Below the pieces are notes generated by a model. It saw only the letters and a program-made list of their open reading frames with translations. It was not told the origin of the DNA and made no database searches. DNA of 64,000 bases from Aralia elata (Eukaryota > Streptophyta > Magnoliopsida > Apiales > Araliaceae). A program made the position numbers and the translations under genes. Below, one piece after another: positions 9,423 to 21,027 of the stretch. Positions within the stretch are counted from its first letter, which is position 1. The number at the start of each line of letters is the position of its first letter. The stretch spans positions 41,761,182 through 41,825,181 of the forward strand of contig CM068384.1 of assembly GCA_034770075.1 (NCBI GenBank), in the 5' to 3' direction.

Positions 9423-11521
9423 TGTCGACGCCGGGAATGCCACTTCTTTGTTGATTATTACCCTTTCCAATTTTGGCCCTTTTTTTAGATGATTTTTTGG
9501 AAAAGGTCGGCATGAATGTCGACGGGGTTTTGAAAGATCGTTTTTTATGATGAGCTATTTAACCAGAGTCGCTAGTAGGTATATTTGAAATGGATGTACC
9601 AACTCATCCGAGTTTCGTTTTCGTAAATCGCTGGCTCATATGTGACTCCGAATTAATTGGTCTGCGAACCGAGATTCATAGAGTTCAGGGGCTTGCTTAA
9701 GCGAGGGGAAGGTGTAAGGCACCCCCTGACTTCCGTGAAACACGGTTACCGCAATCTTGATGCTTTTCCTATCCTTTTAATTCTTAAAATGTGTGTGTGC
9801 GTGCGTGTGTGCCTATGTGAATGTTGTGGTGATTTTGTGTAAGAAACCCAGTTGGTCCTTTATGAAAAAGTCGTGCTTTAATCTGAGAATGCTTTAGAAT
9901 GTCCTTCGGTGTATACGAGAAAGCTTTATTCTTTATTAAAAAGGTTTAATTTTGATTGTCAAAACTGCAAGGTTTTCATTAGGTGTCGTTTTGGCAAAAC
10001 AAGAGTTTTTAAACCTTCGTCAAAATAGGAATCGAGACCTATACGTTGCTTTCATAGAATGACGGGCAATTTCTAGGATCTCTTTAACCTTATGCACATT
10101 GGTTTAACAAAAACGTCATTTATTTTTATAAAATCATTTTTTGTGATGTTTGAAAACGATATTCTTTAACCTTCTCGTTAAATAGGAATCGACATTCATT
10201 AGCACTTCCAATTTCTTATCCTCGTGATGCTAATAACCTAATTTGATTGATTTTATAAAAATCTTCATCGTTAGCCTTGAAATCCTTTTTGGTGTTGCAA
10301 TTCAAATAAAATATTATAATGCATAGGAGGTTATTCACGGGCATGTAAGCCATCAAAATAACCCCGAACGCCCACAATCACATATTTTTACTATGACGGG
10401 GCCTTAAACACGATTCTCGCCTTGGCGTCGTTTTAAGGCCCGACGATTACATATTTACAATGAAGACTACATCGTTCCTACTACCCATATCAAAATTGTC
10501 CATCATCGGATTTGGACCACGGGGTCGCGTTCCTAGGCTCACACCCGAAATTTCCACACACCCACAAAACGGATATTACAAGAAATAATCAACACGGATC
10601 TAACAATGCCAAGACATCCTAAAATAGCAACCTAAATGAACCACGCCCAATATATCGCCGTAAAACAAACAAAAATTCAATAAATGAATATCATCCGGTT
10701 ATTAGGAAGAATTTTGTTCCGATGGAACCCTCACTAATAATCCCTAATTCATTGTTCCACCATAAATTACATGAAAACTACATTTAATTTAACCAAATGA
10801 TATAATAGAAATTGCTATAACAATGGGATTTTCACCTTGCAAATGATGTCAAAGTGGATGTAAACTTGTGTATTTGAATAGAATGGGAAGTATATATGAT
10901 ACAATCAAATCAAAAGAGTATAAATCCTCTCTTTTTTTCTTCCTTTCTCTCCTCTTTTGTTGCAAATTTATGCTATTCCTTCCTCCTTTTCCGAGCTGCT
11001 GCTGCTGCCTTCTTTCTTTTCTTTTTTCTCTCTCTCTTTTGCTCCGCCTCCTCTATTCTTCTGTAACAAATGAAGAACTGCACTGATATGGGGCTGCCAA
11101 GGGCAGCCGCAGATTGATCTGCGGCTGGCTTGCCGCCCACCAGCCACTCAGCCTGGTTTTGATTTTCGTGTTTCGAGTTCCGTGTTTTCAAAAGGCGCAC
11201 TTATTGGCCGCAGATCAATCTGCGGCTGGCTAGTTTGACTTTCTCGGTTTTTGTACCATGCCTCGATTCTCGTGTCGTGACGTCGGTTATCACCGAAAGG
11301 CCTGTATTTTATAGTCCGGGAATTACTGGGAGACGTGCCACATCATTCGTGAATGCTCACTTCGGACGGCCTTGTTGTCACGTCGGTTTTGGTTGCAAAT
11401 CGTCGCGGTGGCGTCGAGTGTTCGTACTTGTGCCCATCCTTCGCTCTCGTCGGCCGGTTAATTGACGATTTTGCCCTCCTGTCAAGGTTAGTATACGAAT
11501 TGCAAAATTTGGGTGTCTACA
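9423..11521 (-). repeat. Ogre 3' LTR
   Basis: Matches 17774-19877 along its whole length with scattered substitutions and small indels. On the plus strand it runs TGTCGACGCCGGG to GGGTGTCTACA. It contains a GT/GC-rich microsatellite near 9790 and, near 10920-11040, a pyrimidine-rich stretch that reads as a purine-rich leader on the element strand. Small ORFs inside occur in both LTR copies and have no recognisable domain. Confidence 0.93.
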
Positions 11522-11535
11522 GCTGCCCCTCTTTA
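11522..11535 (-). other. Ogre polypurine tract
   Basis: On the element strand AAAGAGGGGCAGC abuts TGTAGACACCC, the start of the 3' LTR. This is the form expected for Ogre-like elements. Confidence 0.85.
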
Positions 11536-11783
11536 TCATGTTTATGAAATGTTAAATGAAATGAACATGATAAAGAAGTTGACACCCGATGCATGAATGA
11601 CAGTGCATAAGAATGACAGTACATACATGATGCAACACATATAGCTTATGATGCAACACAAGATGTAATGTATGCAAAACATTCGCAAAGGTGTCAATGC
11701 ATCATGCAATCGTAAATTTATTGTGAGCATTGACCTCAACCGGACTCAATTGCTGATCGCATCGTCGTTGTCTCACAACCGTC

Positions 11784-11923
11784 GGGTCTCGTATCCGGAT
11801 GATTGTCTTGTCTGCGCCGGGTCTCGTATCTGGTCGCTAATCTCGTGATCACTGGGTCTCGTATCTGGTTGATCATCTTGTGAGTGTCGGGTCTCGTATC
11901 CGGTCGCTCGTCCTCGTACATCG
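11784..11923. repeat. Short 35-bp tandem array
   Basis: GGGTCTCGTATC(C/T)GG starts at 11784, 11819, 11854 and 11889, an exact 35-base period over four diverged units. It lies in the Ogre 3' untranslated region. Confidence 0.85.
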
Positions 11924-12239
11924 TTCTTGGCAGCCATCGTTTTTGACTCTGATAGGCTAGGACCTTGACCCCTAACCTGCTCGATTTATTATTTTTTTCA
12001 TTTCATGAATCACGTATAAAATTATCCTCTATTCATGCATGTGACACAACATGTAAATTGATGAAAAATGACCCCTGTACAGTGTTTTGATACTGTTCTA
12101 CAGATGTCATCTTTTGTCGTGGTTTGCTAGGATCTCAGCCCTTCCTAGGGATTGTTCACCACCTTGTTGTGGTTCGCTTGGATGCCTTCCCAGGTTCTCA
12201 CACCACCTTGTTGTGGTTTGCTTGGATGCCTTCCCAGGG

Positions 12240-13014
12240 TCGTTGATTGTTTGGATCTCAGCCCTTCCCAGGGGTCGTTGATTGTTTGGATCTCAGCCCT
12301 TCCCAAGGGTCGTTGATTGTTTGGATCTCAGCCCTTCCTAGGGGTCGTTGATTGTTTGGATCTCAGTCCTTCCCAGGGGTCGTTGATTGTTTGGATCTCA
12401 GCCCTTCCCAGGGGTCGTTGATTGTTTGGATCTCAGCCCTTCCCAGGGGTCGTTGATTGTTTAGATCTCAGCCCTTCCCAGGGGTAGTTGATTGTTTGGA
12501 TCTCAGCCCTTCCCAGGGGTCGTTGATTTGTTTGGATCTCAGCCCTTCCCAGGGGTCGTTGATTGTTTGGATCTCAGCCCTTCCCAGGGGTCGTTGATTG
12601 TTTGGATCTCAGCCCTTCTCATGGGTCGTTGATTGTTTGGAACTCAGCCCTTCCCAGGGGTCGTTGATTGTTTGGATCTCAGCCCTTCCCAGGGGTCGTT
12701 GATTGTTTGGATCTCAGCCCTTCCCAGGGGTCGTTGATTATTTGGATCTCAGCCCTTCCAGGGGTCGTTGATTGTTTGGATCTCAGCCCTTCCCAGGGGC
12801 CGATGATTTGTTTGGATCTCAGCCCTTCCCAGGGGTCGTTGATTGTTTGGATCTCAGCCCTTCCCAGTGGTCGTTGATTGTTTGGATCTCAGCCCTTCCC
12901 AGGGGTCGTTGATTGTTTGGATCTCAGCCCTTCCCAGGGGTCGTTGATTGTTTGGATCTCAGCCCTTCCCAGGGGTCGTTGATTGTTTGGATCTCAGCCC
13001 TTCCCAGGGGTCGT
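12240..13014. repeat. 35-bp minisatellite, about 22 units
   Basis: Tandem units with core GTTTGGATCTCAGCCCTTCC and period 35. Most units differ by 0-2 bases, with single-base indels near 12525, 12755 and 12806. Looser, longer variants (TTGGATGCCTTCCCAGG) precede it at about 12112-12239. Open frames through the array are products of the repeat, not genes. Tat/Ogre 3' regions are a known source of such satellites. Confidence 0.95.
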
Positions 13015-13087
13015 CGTTGGCAGGCTTTTCTGCTGCTTTGGTCAGTTCATCACCGGGCGACAGGGTTATTGCAGATGGTCTTCTGGG

Positions 13088-13772
13088 ACATCCCTGGTCC
13101 TTATTATCCTTTCAGGTGCCGGCAAGCTTTGTGGAGGGTATTCTGAGCTATTGGGCCCCTGCCCGCCAGGTGCTTAGATTAGGGACAGTAGAGATGACCC
13201 TAAACAGGAAGAGATCTACTGCGGATATATGATCTCTGGTCTCGCAGGATGTTTGCCGAGTTTAGTGAGAATTGCCCCATTCAGACATCTGCTCATATGC
13301 AATGTTTGCACGGAGACTCTGATATGGTTGGTTTGCGTCAGACTGGAGTATTTGATGACTCTCGAGTGATTTTCACAGATGACACTGCCCCAGGGGTATT
13401 TATTCCCCCCCCCCCCCCGAGTCTATAGAGATGACCTCCAGATATGACTCCATCTCAGCTGATTCTGCCCCTAGTCGGGTTACTGAGGATAACCGGACCC
13501 GACTGGCATTGATTGCTACCGAGGCTGAGAGGGATGCTGCTCTTGTTGAGAGAGATGCTGCTATTCTGGCCAGAGACGCTGCCCTTGCCGACAGAGACGT
13601 CATTGTATTGCAGACTAGGGCAGTTATAGATGCTCACTCTGAGACCGTTAGCCGAGCCACTGCTTTGTTGGATCGCATCGACATGATGGGGCAGCAGATT
13701 GCAGGGGATGCCGATGCTTCAAATGTATCCGCCACCTTATCCATCCTGCTCCAGTTAGTTTCAGATTTGTAG
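13088..13772 (+). pseudogene. Antisense extra ORF remnant of the Tat element
   Basis: Antisense to the element and located between pol and the 3' LTR, where Tat-lineage elements such as Retand and Grande are reported to carry an extra antisense ORF. One frame reads SFVEGILSYWAPARQVLRLG followed by VEMTL. A frame change then gives an EEI motif. After a C-homopolymer near 13410, a 113-codon frame from 13431 shows a strong Ala/Glu/Arg/Asp coiled coil (ERDAALVERDAAILARDAAL). The W-x-P-x-R-x-x-L-R-L-G pattern resembles plant mobile-domain or gypsy-type transposase-28 families, but I cannot assign it firmly. Broken by at least one frameshift and stops. Confidence 0.5.
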
Positions 13773-14284
13773 ATCATTTTATTTCCTGCGTAGACTATGT
13801 CAGTTTCATCGATTTATTAAAAGAGAAATCTTGTAACAAAATGACTAATATATATAGACATGTATTTAAATTTAGTCATTTTTCCTTCTTTTTTTTCGTA
13901 TCGATGCCTTTCATTGGACCCTCATTTTATCCAGCTAACCCCGATTTTGATATTTCGCCTTCTTTCTCCTCTCAGGTCTTGATGGGGATTCGACAGATTT
14001 TGTCGCACATCCTGTTGATTTCATCGGACTGAGTCTTAGATTTTGGCTAAGTGTTTGGTTGGGTTAGGGTTATGTCACCGGAGATGAAGCTGATCCGGCG
14101 GCTGGTTTCGAGGGTATAGGAAGGTTTTTCTGGCCGTTGGGAAATCGGTTTCGATAGAAGAAAGTATTATTTTGTAAGGAATGGGACCGTGCCACGATGG
14201 CTGCCTACGTACCCCCAAAAGTCGGGAGATCAGGTCCTACGTAGTTCGTTCTTCAAAGAAGGAAGTGAAAATGATTTTTTTTTT

Positions 14285-15290
14285 TCAGGCATAGAACCGC
14301 TTCACCGAGTCGGAATTGATGGGTTGTGGAAACACCTCACCGTCCATCTCTTGCAATATGAGGGCTCCTCCGGACAACGCTTTTTTAATCACAAAAAGTC
14401 CTCCCCAGTTCGGGGTAAACTACCCTTTGGCTTCGTCTTGACAAGGCATGACTCTCTTTAGCACTAGGTCATTTTCCTTGAACTTCCGAGGTCTTATCTT
14501 TTGTCGTACGATCGAGAGATTCTTTGCTGATATAACTGACCGTGCAAGACAGCTGCCACCCTCCTTTCATCAATTAGGGCCAATTGGTCGTACCGACTTT
14601 GCATCCAATCCCCCTCGTTTATTTGAGCATCAATCAAGATTCTCAGGGATGCCATTTCAACCTCAACTGGCAGAACAGCCTCCATTCCGTATACCAAAGC
14701 GTAAGGGGTTGCCCTGTAGAAGTACGCACCGACGTTCTGTACGCCAGCAGGGTGAGAGGTAACAGATCCAGCCATCCCCGATGTTTGGCAGACATTCTCG
14801 CCATTATCTTCTTGATATTCTTATTTGCAGCCTCAACTGCCCCATTCATCTTAGGACGGTAAATGACAGAATTGAGGTGTTTCTGCTTGACAGGCTTGAA
14901 ACCCCTCTTGATGGGCAACCGGTGTACCACAATGTCGGTGGACAATCCGATCATGTCCTCATGAGACCAGGCAAAAACATCCTCATACTGGCTTAGCAAC
15001 TTGGTTATTTCTGTTTTTTTTTGCTAGGGGTCAGGTCTGTCCCTTTCTTGCTCTTTGGGTTTATCAGGGGTTCCGATATTTAAGGTGATGATTTGGTCTA
15101 AGTTGGGTTTGGGTTTGTCTTCGACCCATCCTCTGATCTCGTCAGGCGTGTCGTCATTATCTGTTTCATCCTGCTCAATGCCCATTACATCGAAATCTAG
15201 CTCAATATCAAAATCGTAGTCGTCTTTCAAATTTGAAACATCGTTTGTTAGGCAAGCAATACTCAAATCGGTACACCTGACATGAAACAA
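14285..15290 (-). pseudogene. pol: Ogre pol remnant: RT N-terminus fused to integrase C-terminus
   Basis: On the minus strand 15290-15024 encodes the acidic linker before RT (a DNDDTPDEIRGWVEDKPKP stretch). It continues past a TAG into YEDVFAWS and VVHRLPIKRGFKPVKQK, the RT N-terminus. At about 14880 it switches directly to integrase sequence HLNSVIYRPKMNGAVEAANKN, which holds the catalytic Glu. Then come LAYRTSVRTSTG, a frameshift, YALVYGMEAVLPVEVE and the C-terminal barrel ending near 14285. RT catalytic motifs, RNase H and the first two integrase Asp residues are lost. The junction lies within continuous sequence, so this is a clean internal deletion. Confidence 0.85.
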
Positions 15291-15449
15291 AAATATTTGT
15301 CATATGTATAAGTCATTTTCCCACCATGATCATCTTTAAAATAACATGACAAAATAACATGACTATGCAAAATTTAAAATAAGGAACAAAAACTGGCATC
15401 CTCATCCCCCACCATCCGAGGTATACCACCCTGACGCCATATTTTACCC

Positions 15450-16980
15450 TCACTTGGATAATACTGGCTTCATCGTCCAGTTGTTGGTGGTCAGATCGGC
15501 CGGAATGCGACAGATGAAAGGCGGCTTTGCTCGCTGATTACTTGTCATGCCAATCATCTCATCAATTCTCTTCATATAATTTGGCCTTGGTGGTCCTCCG
15601 GTTTCGCTGGCTTCCACCACATTGACCCTTTCCCCATCATGCTTAGGCAGGAGATTGACTTTAACATTTGGTGATTCTGGCTGTTCCACCACGATCTCCC
15701 CGCTATCGATCATGTTCTGAACCTTGTGCTTCAACGCCCAACATTCCTGAGTATCATGACCAGGGGAACCCGAATGGTATGCACACTTCTTACTCGGGTC
15801 AAATCCTCTCCCTTTTGGGTCAATTGGGGGTGCCAAATCGACTATCCTTCTCTGTGCTATTAATACTGCCAAAATTTGTTCAAGAGGATCCCCAAGCGGG
15901 GTGAATACCCGATCTCTTGCGGTCTCAAACTTTCTTCGTCCGTCCGTCCTTTGATTATCGAAATTAGGTTGTCGGGGTGGCACAATTCTCTGTATTTGCA
16001 CTGGAGGGCTATTTTCCAACTTCCTAGATGATCCCTGCAGAATGAGGGACACATCCTCCTCCTTTCTCTTTTGGGTCCTGTGGGAAGCACTACCATAGTT
16101 TCCACTCCGGATTTGTTCCGCAACTGCTTCTAAAGCTGTGAAGTCCCGGATCTTGCCAGACTTCAACCCCATGTCCACCATTTCTCCGTGTTTTATCATC
16201 TCGGCAAAAGGTCTTCCAATCCCCGATATAACCCGCTCATAATAAGGTGCCTCTTGAATATCCACGAAGGTCATCACCATCTCCGACTCGCTCATTGGGG
16301 GATTCACCTGTGCAGCCATTCCCCTCCATCGCTGTGCGTAATCCCTGAAAGATTCTTTTGGTTGCTTCTTGATTTTCGTCATTTGATATCTATCAGGGGC
16401 CATTTGTGCCTGGAAGCTATATTGTGTGAAGAAGGTATGGGCCAACTCCTCCCAATTGTGGATCCGGGCATTATCAAGACGGGCATACCAAATTCTTGCT
16501 TCTCCCGTCAGGCTCTTTTGGAATAATTGCATTCTTAGACCTTCGTCTTCTGCATAAGATCCAAGCTCCCCAATGTATATTTTCAGATGTGTATAAGGAT
16601 CCCCCTTCCCATTGTATTTCTCAAATTCGGGAATTTTAAACTTCTCCGGATATCTGGTTCCTGGAAAGACACACAGATCTGAATAATTCACCCTGCCCAA
16701 GGAACCTACGCCTTTCAGGGATTGGATGGTTTCCTCCATTTGCTTCATTTTCTTTCGAAGGTCACCAATGTCTCCTTCCTCTGGGATAGTAATCACTGTC
16801 CTGTTAGGTATAGGAATGACTGGCTCGCCCTTAGGTTTGGGGTGGATCCTCTTTAGGTGGATCCTGTCTAGGTAGCAATTGTTCCTTCAGCATCATGGCC
16901 ATTTCCAACATCTGTTTCTTAAAATCATCAAATTCCTCATGAGATATGGAGCCAGGATTAGTAGGTGGAAGATCAGTCAT
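15450..16980 (-). pseudogene. gag: Ogre gag, one frameshift
   Basis: The likely start is the ATG at 16980-16978 (MTDLPP). The frame shifts near 16840, by a duplication around GGATCCACC, into the long frame that runs to 15450. Capsid motifs are present in order: FEKYNGKGDPYTHL, EARIWYARLD, WEELAHTFFTQYSF and FRDYAQRWRGMAAQVNPPMSE. A single variant zinc knuckle CAYHSGSPGHDTQECWALK follows, typical of Tat/Ogre. Apart from the frameshift it is essentially full length, about 500 codons, and better preserved than the pol of the same element. The long frame begins with a GTG, so the ATG upstream is preferred. Confidence 0.85.
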
Positions 16981-17753
16981 TTCAGATGTAGAGTCCTGGG
17001 CCCTCTTAGATTGCGAACGTGTTTGAGGAGCAATCCTACAGAAACAACGGTTTGAAGTTTAATCTTTGGGAAATGAAAGATGTGGATGCATGCTAAAGCT
17101 GTAAATTTCGTGTTTTTGGGCTTTTTAATCTTTCCCTGCAAAATAAAATGTTAGTAGTCCCTCATTGCAATGACAAATGTTAGACACAAAATATTATGCC
17201 TTCCCAGCTATTCCCTGCAAAACATGGAGGTTAGTATTTTCTTTTGACAACAGGGAAGGTATATGTAAAAATATTGAATGGGACTATGACATTTATACGC
17301 GTAAACGTAAAAGGGCATGAAGAGACTTTCCTTGCGTTGGGTTTATCAGAGGCTGACCTACCCTAGGGTTACTCTCGCGGGCTTTTCGGCATGAAGGTCC
17401 CCAAATCTTCGCAATCTACTCATCTGAATCCTTTCGATTAGAGCGGATTTCGGTGGTGCGTTTCCTGAGCCATCTCCGGGGAGCAGCCCCTTCGAGTCCA
17501 GTAATAAGCAACCGACGGGTTCGCCTCAAGAGGAGGTATACTCTCAACAAACATTCACATTCATCGTCCTCACCGTATGCAAATGATTACTTTAAAGTAA
17601 AGCAATTCCATTTAATCATTCATTCACTGGACAAAACACACATTCACACAACAACAAGCAAAACAGGTCACAATATCGCATGCAAATACACATTCATGAA
17701 TTTTTAAGGATAGGATAGCATCAAGATTTGAACGCGGCTTAAGCCCTCTAATA
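16981..17753 (-). other. Ogre leader region
   Basis: Between primer site and gag. An in-frame upstream segment (TRSQSKRAQDSTSEM) just before the gag ATG suggests gag could begin further upstream. The small plus-strand ORF at 17453-17707 has no recognisable content. I see no upstream extra ORF of the Ogre ORF1 type. Confidence 0.5.
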
Positions 17754-17771
17754 TCCCTAGCAGAGTCGCCA
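17754..17771 (-). other. Ogre primer-binding site, tRNA-Arg-like
   Basis: TGGCGACTCTGCTAGGGA on the element strand, two bases after the 5' LTR end. Matches the primer site I know for Ogre elements. Confidence 0.85.
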
Positions 17772-17773
17772 GC

Positions 17774-19877
17774 TGTCGACGCCGGGAATGTCGCTTCTTT
17801 GGTGATTGTTACCCTTTCCAATTTTGGCCCTTTTTTTTAGATGATTTTTTGGAAAAGGTCGACATGAATGTCGACGGGGATTTGAAAGATCATTTTTTAT
17901 GATGAGCCATTTAACCAGAGTCGCCAGTTGGTATATTTGAAATGGATGTACCAACTCATCCGAGTTTCGTTTTCGTAAATCGCTGGCTCATATGTGACTC
18001 CGAATTAATTGGTCTGCGAACCGAGATTCATAGAGTTCGGGGCTTGCTTAAGCGAGGGGAAGGTGTTAGGAACCCCCCGACTTCCGTGAAACACGGTTAC
18101 CGCAATCTTGATGCTTTTCCTATCCTTTTAATTCTTAAAATGTGTGTGTGTGCGTGCGTGTGTGCCTATGTGAATGTTGTGGTGATTTTGTGTAAGAAAC
18201 CCAGTTGGTCCTTTATGAAAAAGTCGTGCTTTAATCTGAGAATGCTTTAGAATGTCCTTCGGTTTATACGAGAAAGCTTTATTCTTTATTAAAAAGGTTT
18301 AATTTTGATTGTCAAAACTGCAAGGTTTTCATTAGGTGTCGTTTTGGCAAAACAAGAGTTTTTAAACCTTCGTCAAAATAGGAATCGAGACCTATACGTT
18401 GCTTTCATAGAATGACGGGCAATTTCTAGGATCTCTTTAACCCTATGCACATTGGTTTAACAAAAACGTCATTTATTTTTATAAAATCATTTTTTGTTAT
18501 GTTTGAAAACGATTTTCTTTAACCTTCTCGTTAAATAGGAATCGACATTCATTAGCACTTCCAATTTCTTATCCTCGTGATGCTAATAACCTAATTTGAT
18601 TGATTTTATGAAAATCTTCATCGTTAGCCTTGAAATCCTTTTTGGTGTTGCAATTCAAATAAAACATTATAATGCGTAGGAGGTTATTCACGGGCATGTA
18701 AGCCATCAAAATAACCCCGAACGCCCACAATCACATATTTTCACTATGACGGGGCCTTAAACACGATTCTCGCCTTGGCGTCGTTTTAAGGCCCGACGAT
18801 TACATATTTACAATGAAGACTACATCGTTCCTACTACCCACAGCAAAATTGTCCATCATCGGATTTGGACCACGGGGTCGCGTTCCTAGGCTCACACCCG
18901 AAATTTCCACACACCCACAAAATGGATATTACAAGAAATAATCAACACGGATAATCTAACAATGCCAAGACATCCTAAAATAGCAACCTAAATGAACCAC
19001 GCCCAATATATCACCGTAAAACAAACAAAAATTCAATAAATGAATATCATCGGGTTATTAGGAAGAATTTTGTTCCGATGGTACCCTCACTAATAATCCC
19101 TAATTCATTGTTCCACCATAAATTACATGAAAACTACATTTAATTTAACCAAATGATATGATAGAAATTGCTATAACAATGGGATTTTCACCTTGCAAAT
19201 GATGTCAAAGTGGATGTAAACTTGTGTATTTGAATAGAATGGGAAGTATATATGATACAATCAAATCAACAGAGTATAAATCCTCTCTTTTTTTCTTCCT
19301 TTCTCTCCTCTTTTGTTGCAAATTTATGCTATACCTTCCTCCTTTTCCGAGCTGCTGCTGCTGCCTTCTTTCTTTTCTTTTTTCTCTCTCTCTTTTGCTC
19401 CGCCTCCTCTCTTCTTCTGTAACAAATGAAGAACTGCACTGATATGGGGCTGCCAAGGGCAGTCGCAGATTGATCTGCGGCTGGCTGGCCGCCCACCAGC
19501 CACTCAGCCTAGTTTTGATTTCCGTGTTTCGAGTTCCGTGTTTTCAAAAGGCGCACTTATTGGCCGCAGATCAATCCGCGGCTGGCTGGTTTGACTTTCT
19601 CGGTTTTTGTACCATGCCTCTATTCTCGTGCCGTGACGTCGGTTTTCACCGAAAGGCCTATATTTTGCAGTTCGGGAATTACTGGGAGACGTGCCACATC
19701 ATTCGGGAATGCTCACTTCGGACGGCCTTGTTGTCACGTCGGTTTTGGTTGCAAATCGTCGCGGTGGCGTCGAGTGTTCGTACTTGTGCCCATCCTTCGC
19801 TCTCGTCGGCCGGTTAATTGACGATTTTGCCCTCCTGTCAAGGTTAGTATACGAAGTGCAAAATTTGGGTGTCTACA
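17774..19877 (-). repeat. Ogre 5' LTR
   Basis: 2,104-bp partner of 9423-11521. Both LTR ends and both target-duplication copies are intact. Divergence between the copies is clearly greater than between the LTRs of the young chromovirus at 38571, so this insertion is older. Confidence 0.93.
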
Positions 19878-20363
19878 CAAATGATATGTAATATATTATG
19901 ATCCTTTATGTCATCGATTGCGTTATACTCTGATCTTTATTTTATTTAGCATAGTTGTACTAAGTTAGATATAGTATCTATACGAACTATACATCTGAAT
20001 GAGGGTATTTAAATGATGTTGAAAGTCCTATAAGCTCTGGGTTACACTTAATGAGCGCTGGTAAGGTGCCATCTTTACCGGAATGCGCCCCTCAGTTCTA
20101 TGGACAATCTTATCATTAATAATGTGAATGTCAGATAGATAGGGAATATAAATATGAAAGAGATATTCATTAGATATGAATCTATACATCCAAGTGAGGG
20201 TATCCAAACACAGACAACGTTCTGGCCGGAACTAGTACCTGTTATGGGATATTGTGAACCTTGGATAGATAGAAGTCATATTTTATTGAATATTTATAGT
20301 TGTATAGTTTCACGTGAGCACCAGATCTGCTACAGGGGAGTGTAGAGATTTGAGGGCGTCACA
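19878..20363 (+). repeat. 3' LTR remnant, right piece
   Basis: Resumes the chromovirus LTR right after the Ogre and matches 6149-6635 almost base for base (GATATGTAATATATTATG ... CACCAGATCTGCTACAGGGG), ending GGGCGTCACA. With 9209-9422 it forms the last ~700 bp of the 3' LTR. Confidence 0.92.
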
Positions 20364-21018
20364 GTAACACCAAAGGTCATGATTATACCAAGACACAGTT
20401 TCTGGTCATAATCATTCTAATCACTAGTTCATCTTTACATTACAGGCCAAAGAGAACTTTCACCACCATTTAAATCTAAGGATTATGACAATGATATAAA
20501 GGGTGAATAGAAACAATAAGATCAAGAATAAATATTAGAGATTTGTAATTTAATTGTACAAAGTCCAAAAATATCTAAATTGTCAACATGATATCTAGAA
20601 ATTCGATTAGAGTTCAAGTATAGAATAAATAAGGTTCACAATTCAACTATAACGTGTAAAACCTAATAGAAAGATTCAGGTGAAAACATAGTAGATGAAA
20701 CACAAACTATTAAGGATATTCTACTAATTTCAGGATTTTTCACCATTTAATAATAAGGTTATGGAAACGAATAATAATTTTTTTACCATAAAAAGAGGAG
20801 TATGAAAGAAAATAATATCCTTTACGAGTATGAAAGAAAATGATATCCTTTACCTTAGTAGGAGACTAGATCTGACTGATATAAAGGAGATTATCTTGAG
20901 AAAATCTTTCACTATTAGCTACGCTCAAAGTATCCTTATACTCAAAAGAAATACTCACAATATTATAGAAGAAGAATTTTGTGTTTCTGGTGTGAGTTTC
21001 ATTATTCAACTAAGCAAC

Positions 21019-21027
21019 CTATTTATA
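21019..21027 (-). promoter_or_regulatory. Possible minus-strand TATA box
   Basis: CTATAAATAGG on the minus strand, followed by sequence resembling a transposon leader (repeated TTCTTCTATAATATTG-like composition). Weak evidence for an LTR promoter remnant. Confidence 0.25.

Larger units (their letters stand above)
9423..19877 (-). mobile_element. Tat/Ogre-type gypsy element, deletion derivative
   Basis: A complete 10,455-bp unit on the minus strand with two ~2.1-kb LTRs and a 5-bp target duplication CAAAT (9418-9422 and 19878-19882). The tRNA-Arg-like primer site TGGCGACTCTGCTAGGGA and the polypurine tract AAAGAGGGGCAGC are typical of the Tat/Ogre lineage. Read in element orientation it holds a 5' LTR, gag, a fused pol remnant, an antisense ORF remnant, two 35-bp minisatellites and a 3' LTR. 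Protease, most of RT, RNase H and the integrase N-terminal half are absent, so it could only have moved with help from a relative or was deleted later. It sits in the 3' LTR remnant of the chromovirus. Confidence 0.92.

Noticed and set aside
10868..11465. Small ORFs in the Ogre LTR, also present at 19205-19891
   Set aside because: Duplicated only because they lie in both LTR copies; low-complexity Ser/Leu/Arg content and no family resemblance.
12240..13014. CRISPR-like direct repeats
   Set aside because: Units are fully tandem with no unique spacers, in a plant retrotransposon 3' region.
12087..13232. Several plus-strand ORFs with repeated LDLSPSQG-like peptides
   Set aside because: They are translations of the 35-bp minisatellite; the frame cycles because 35 is not a multiple of three. 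No gene signal.
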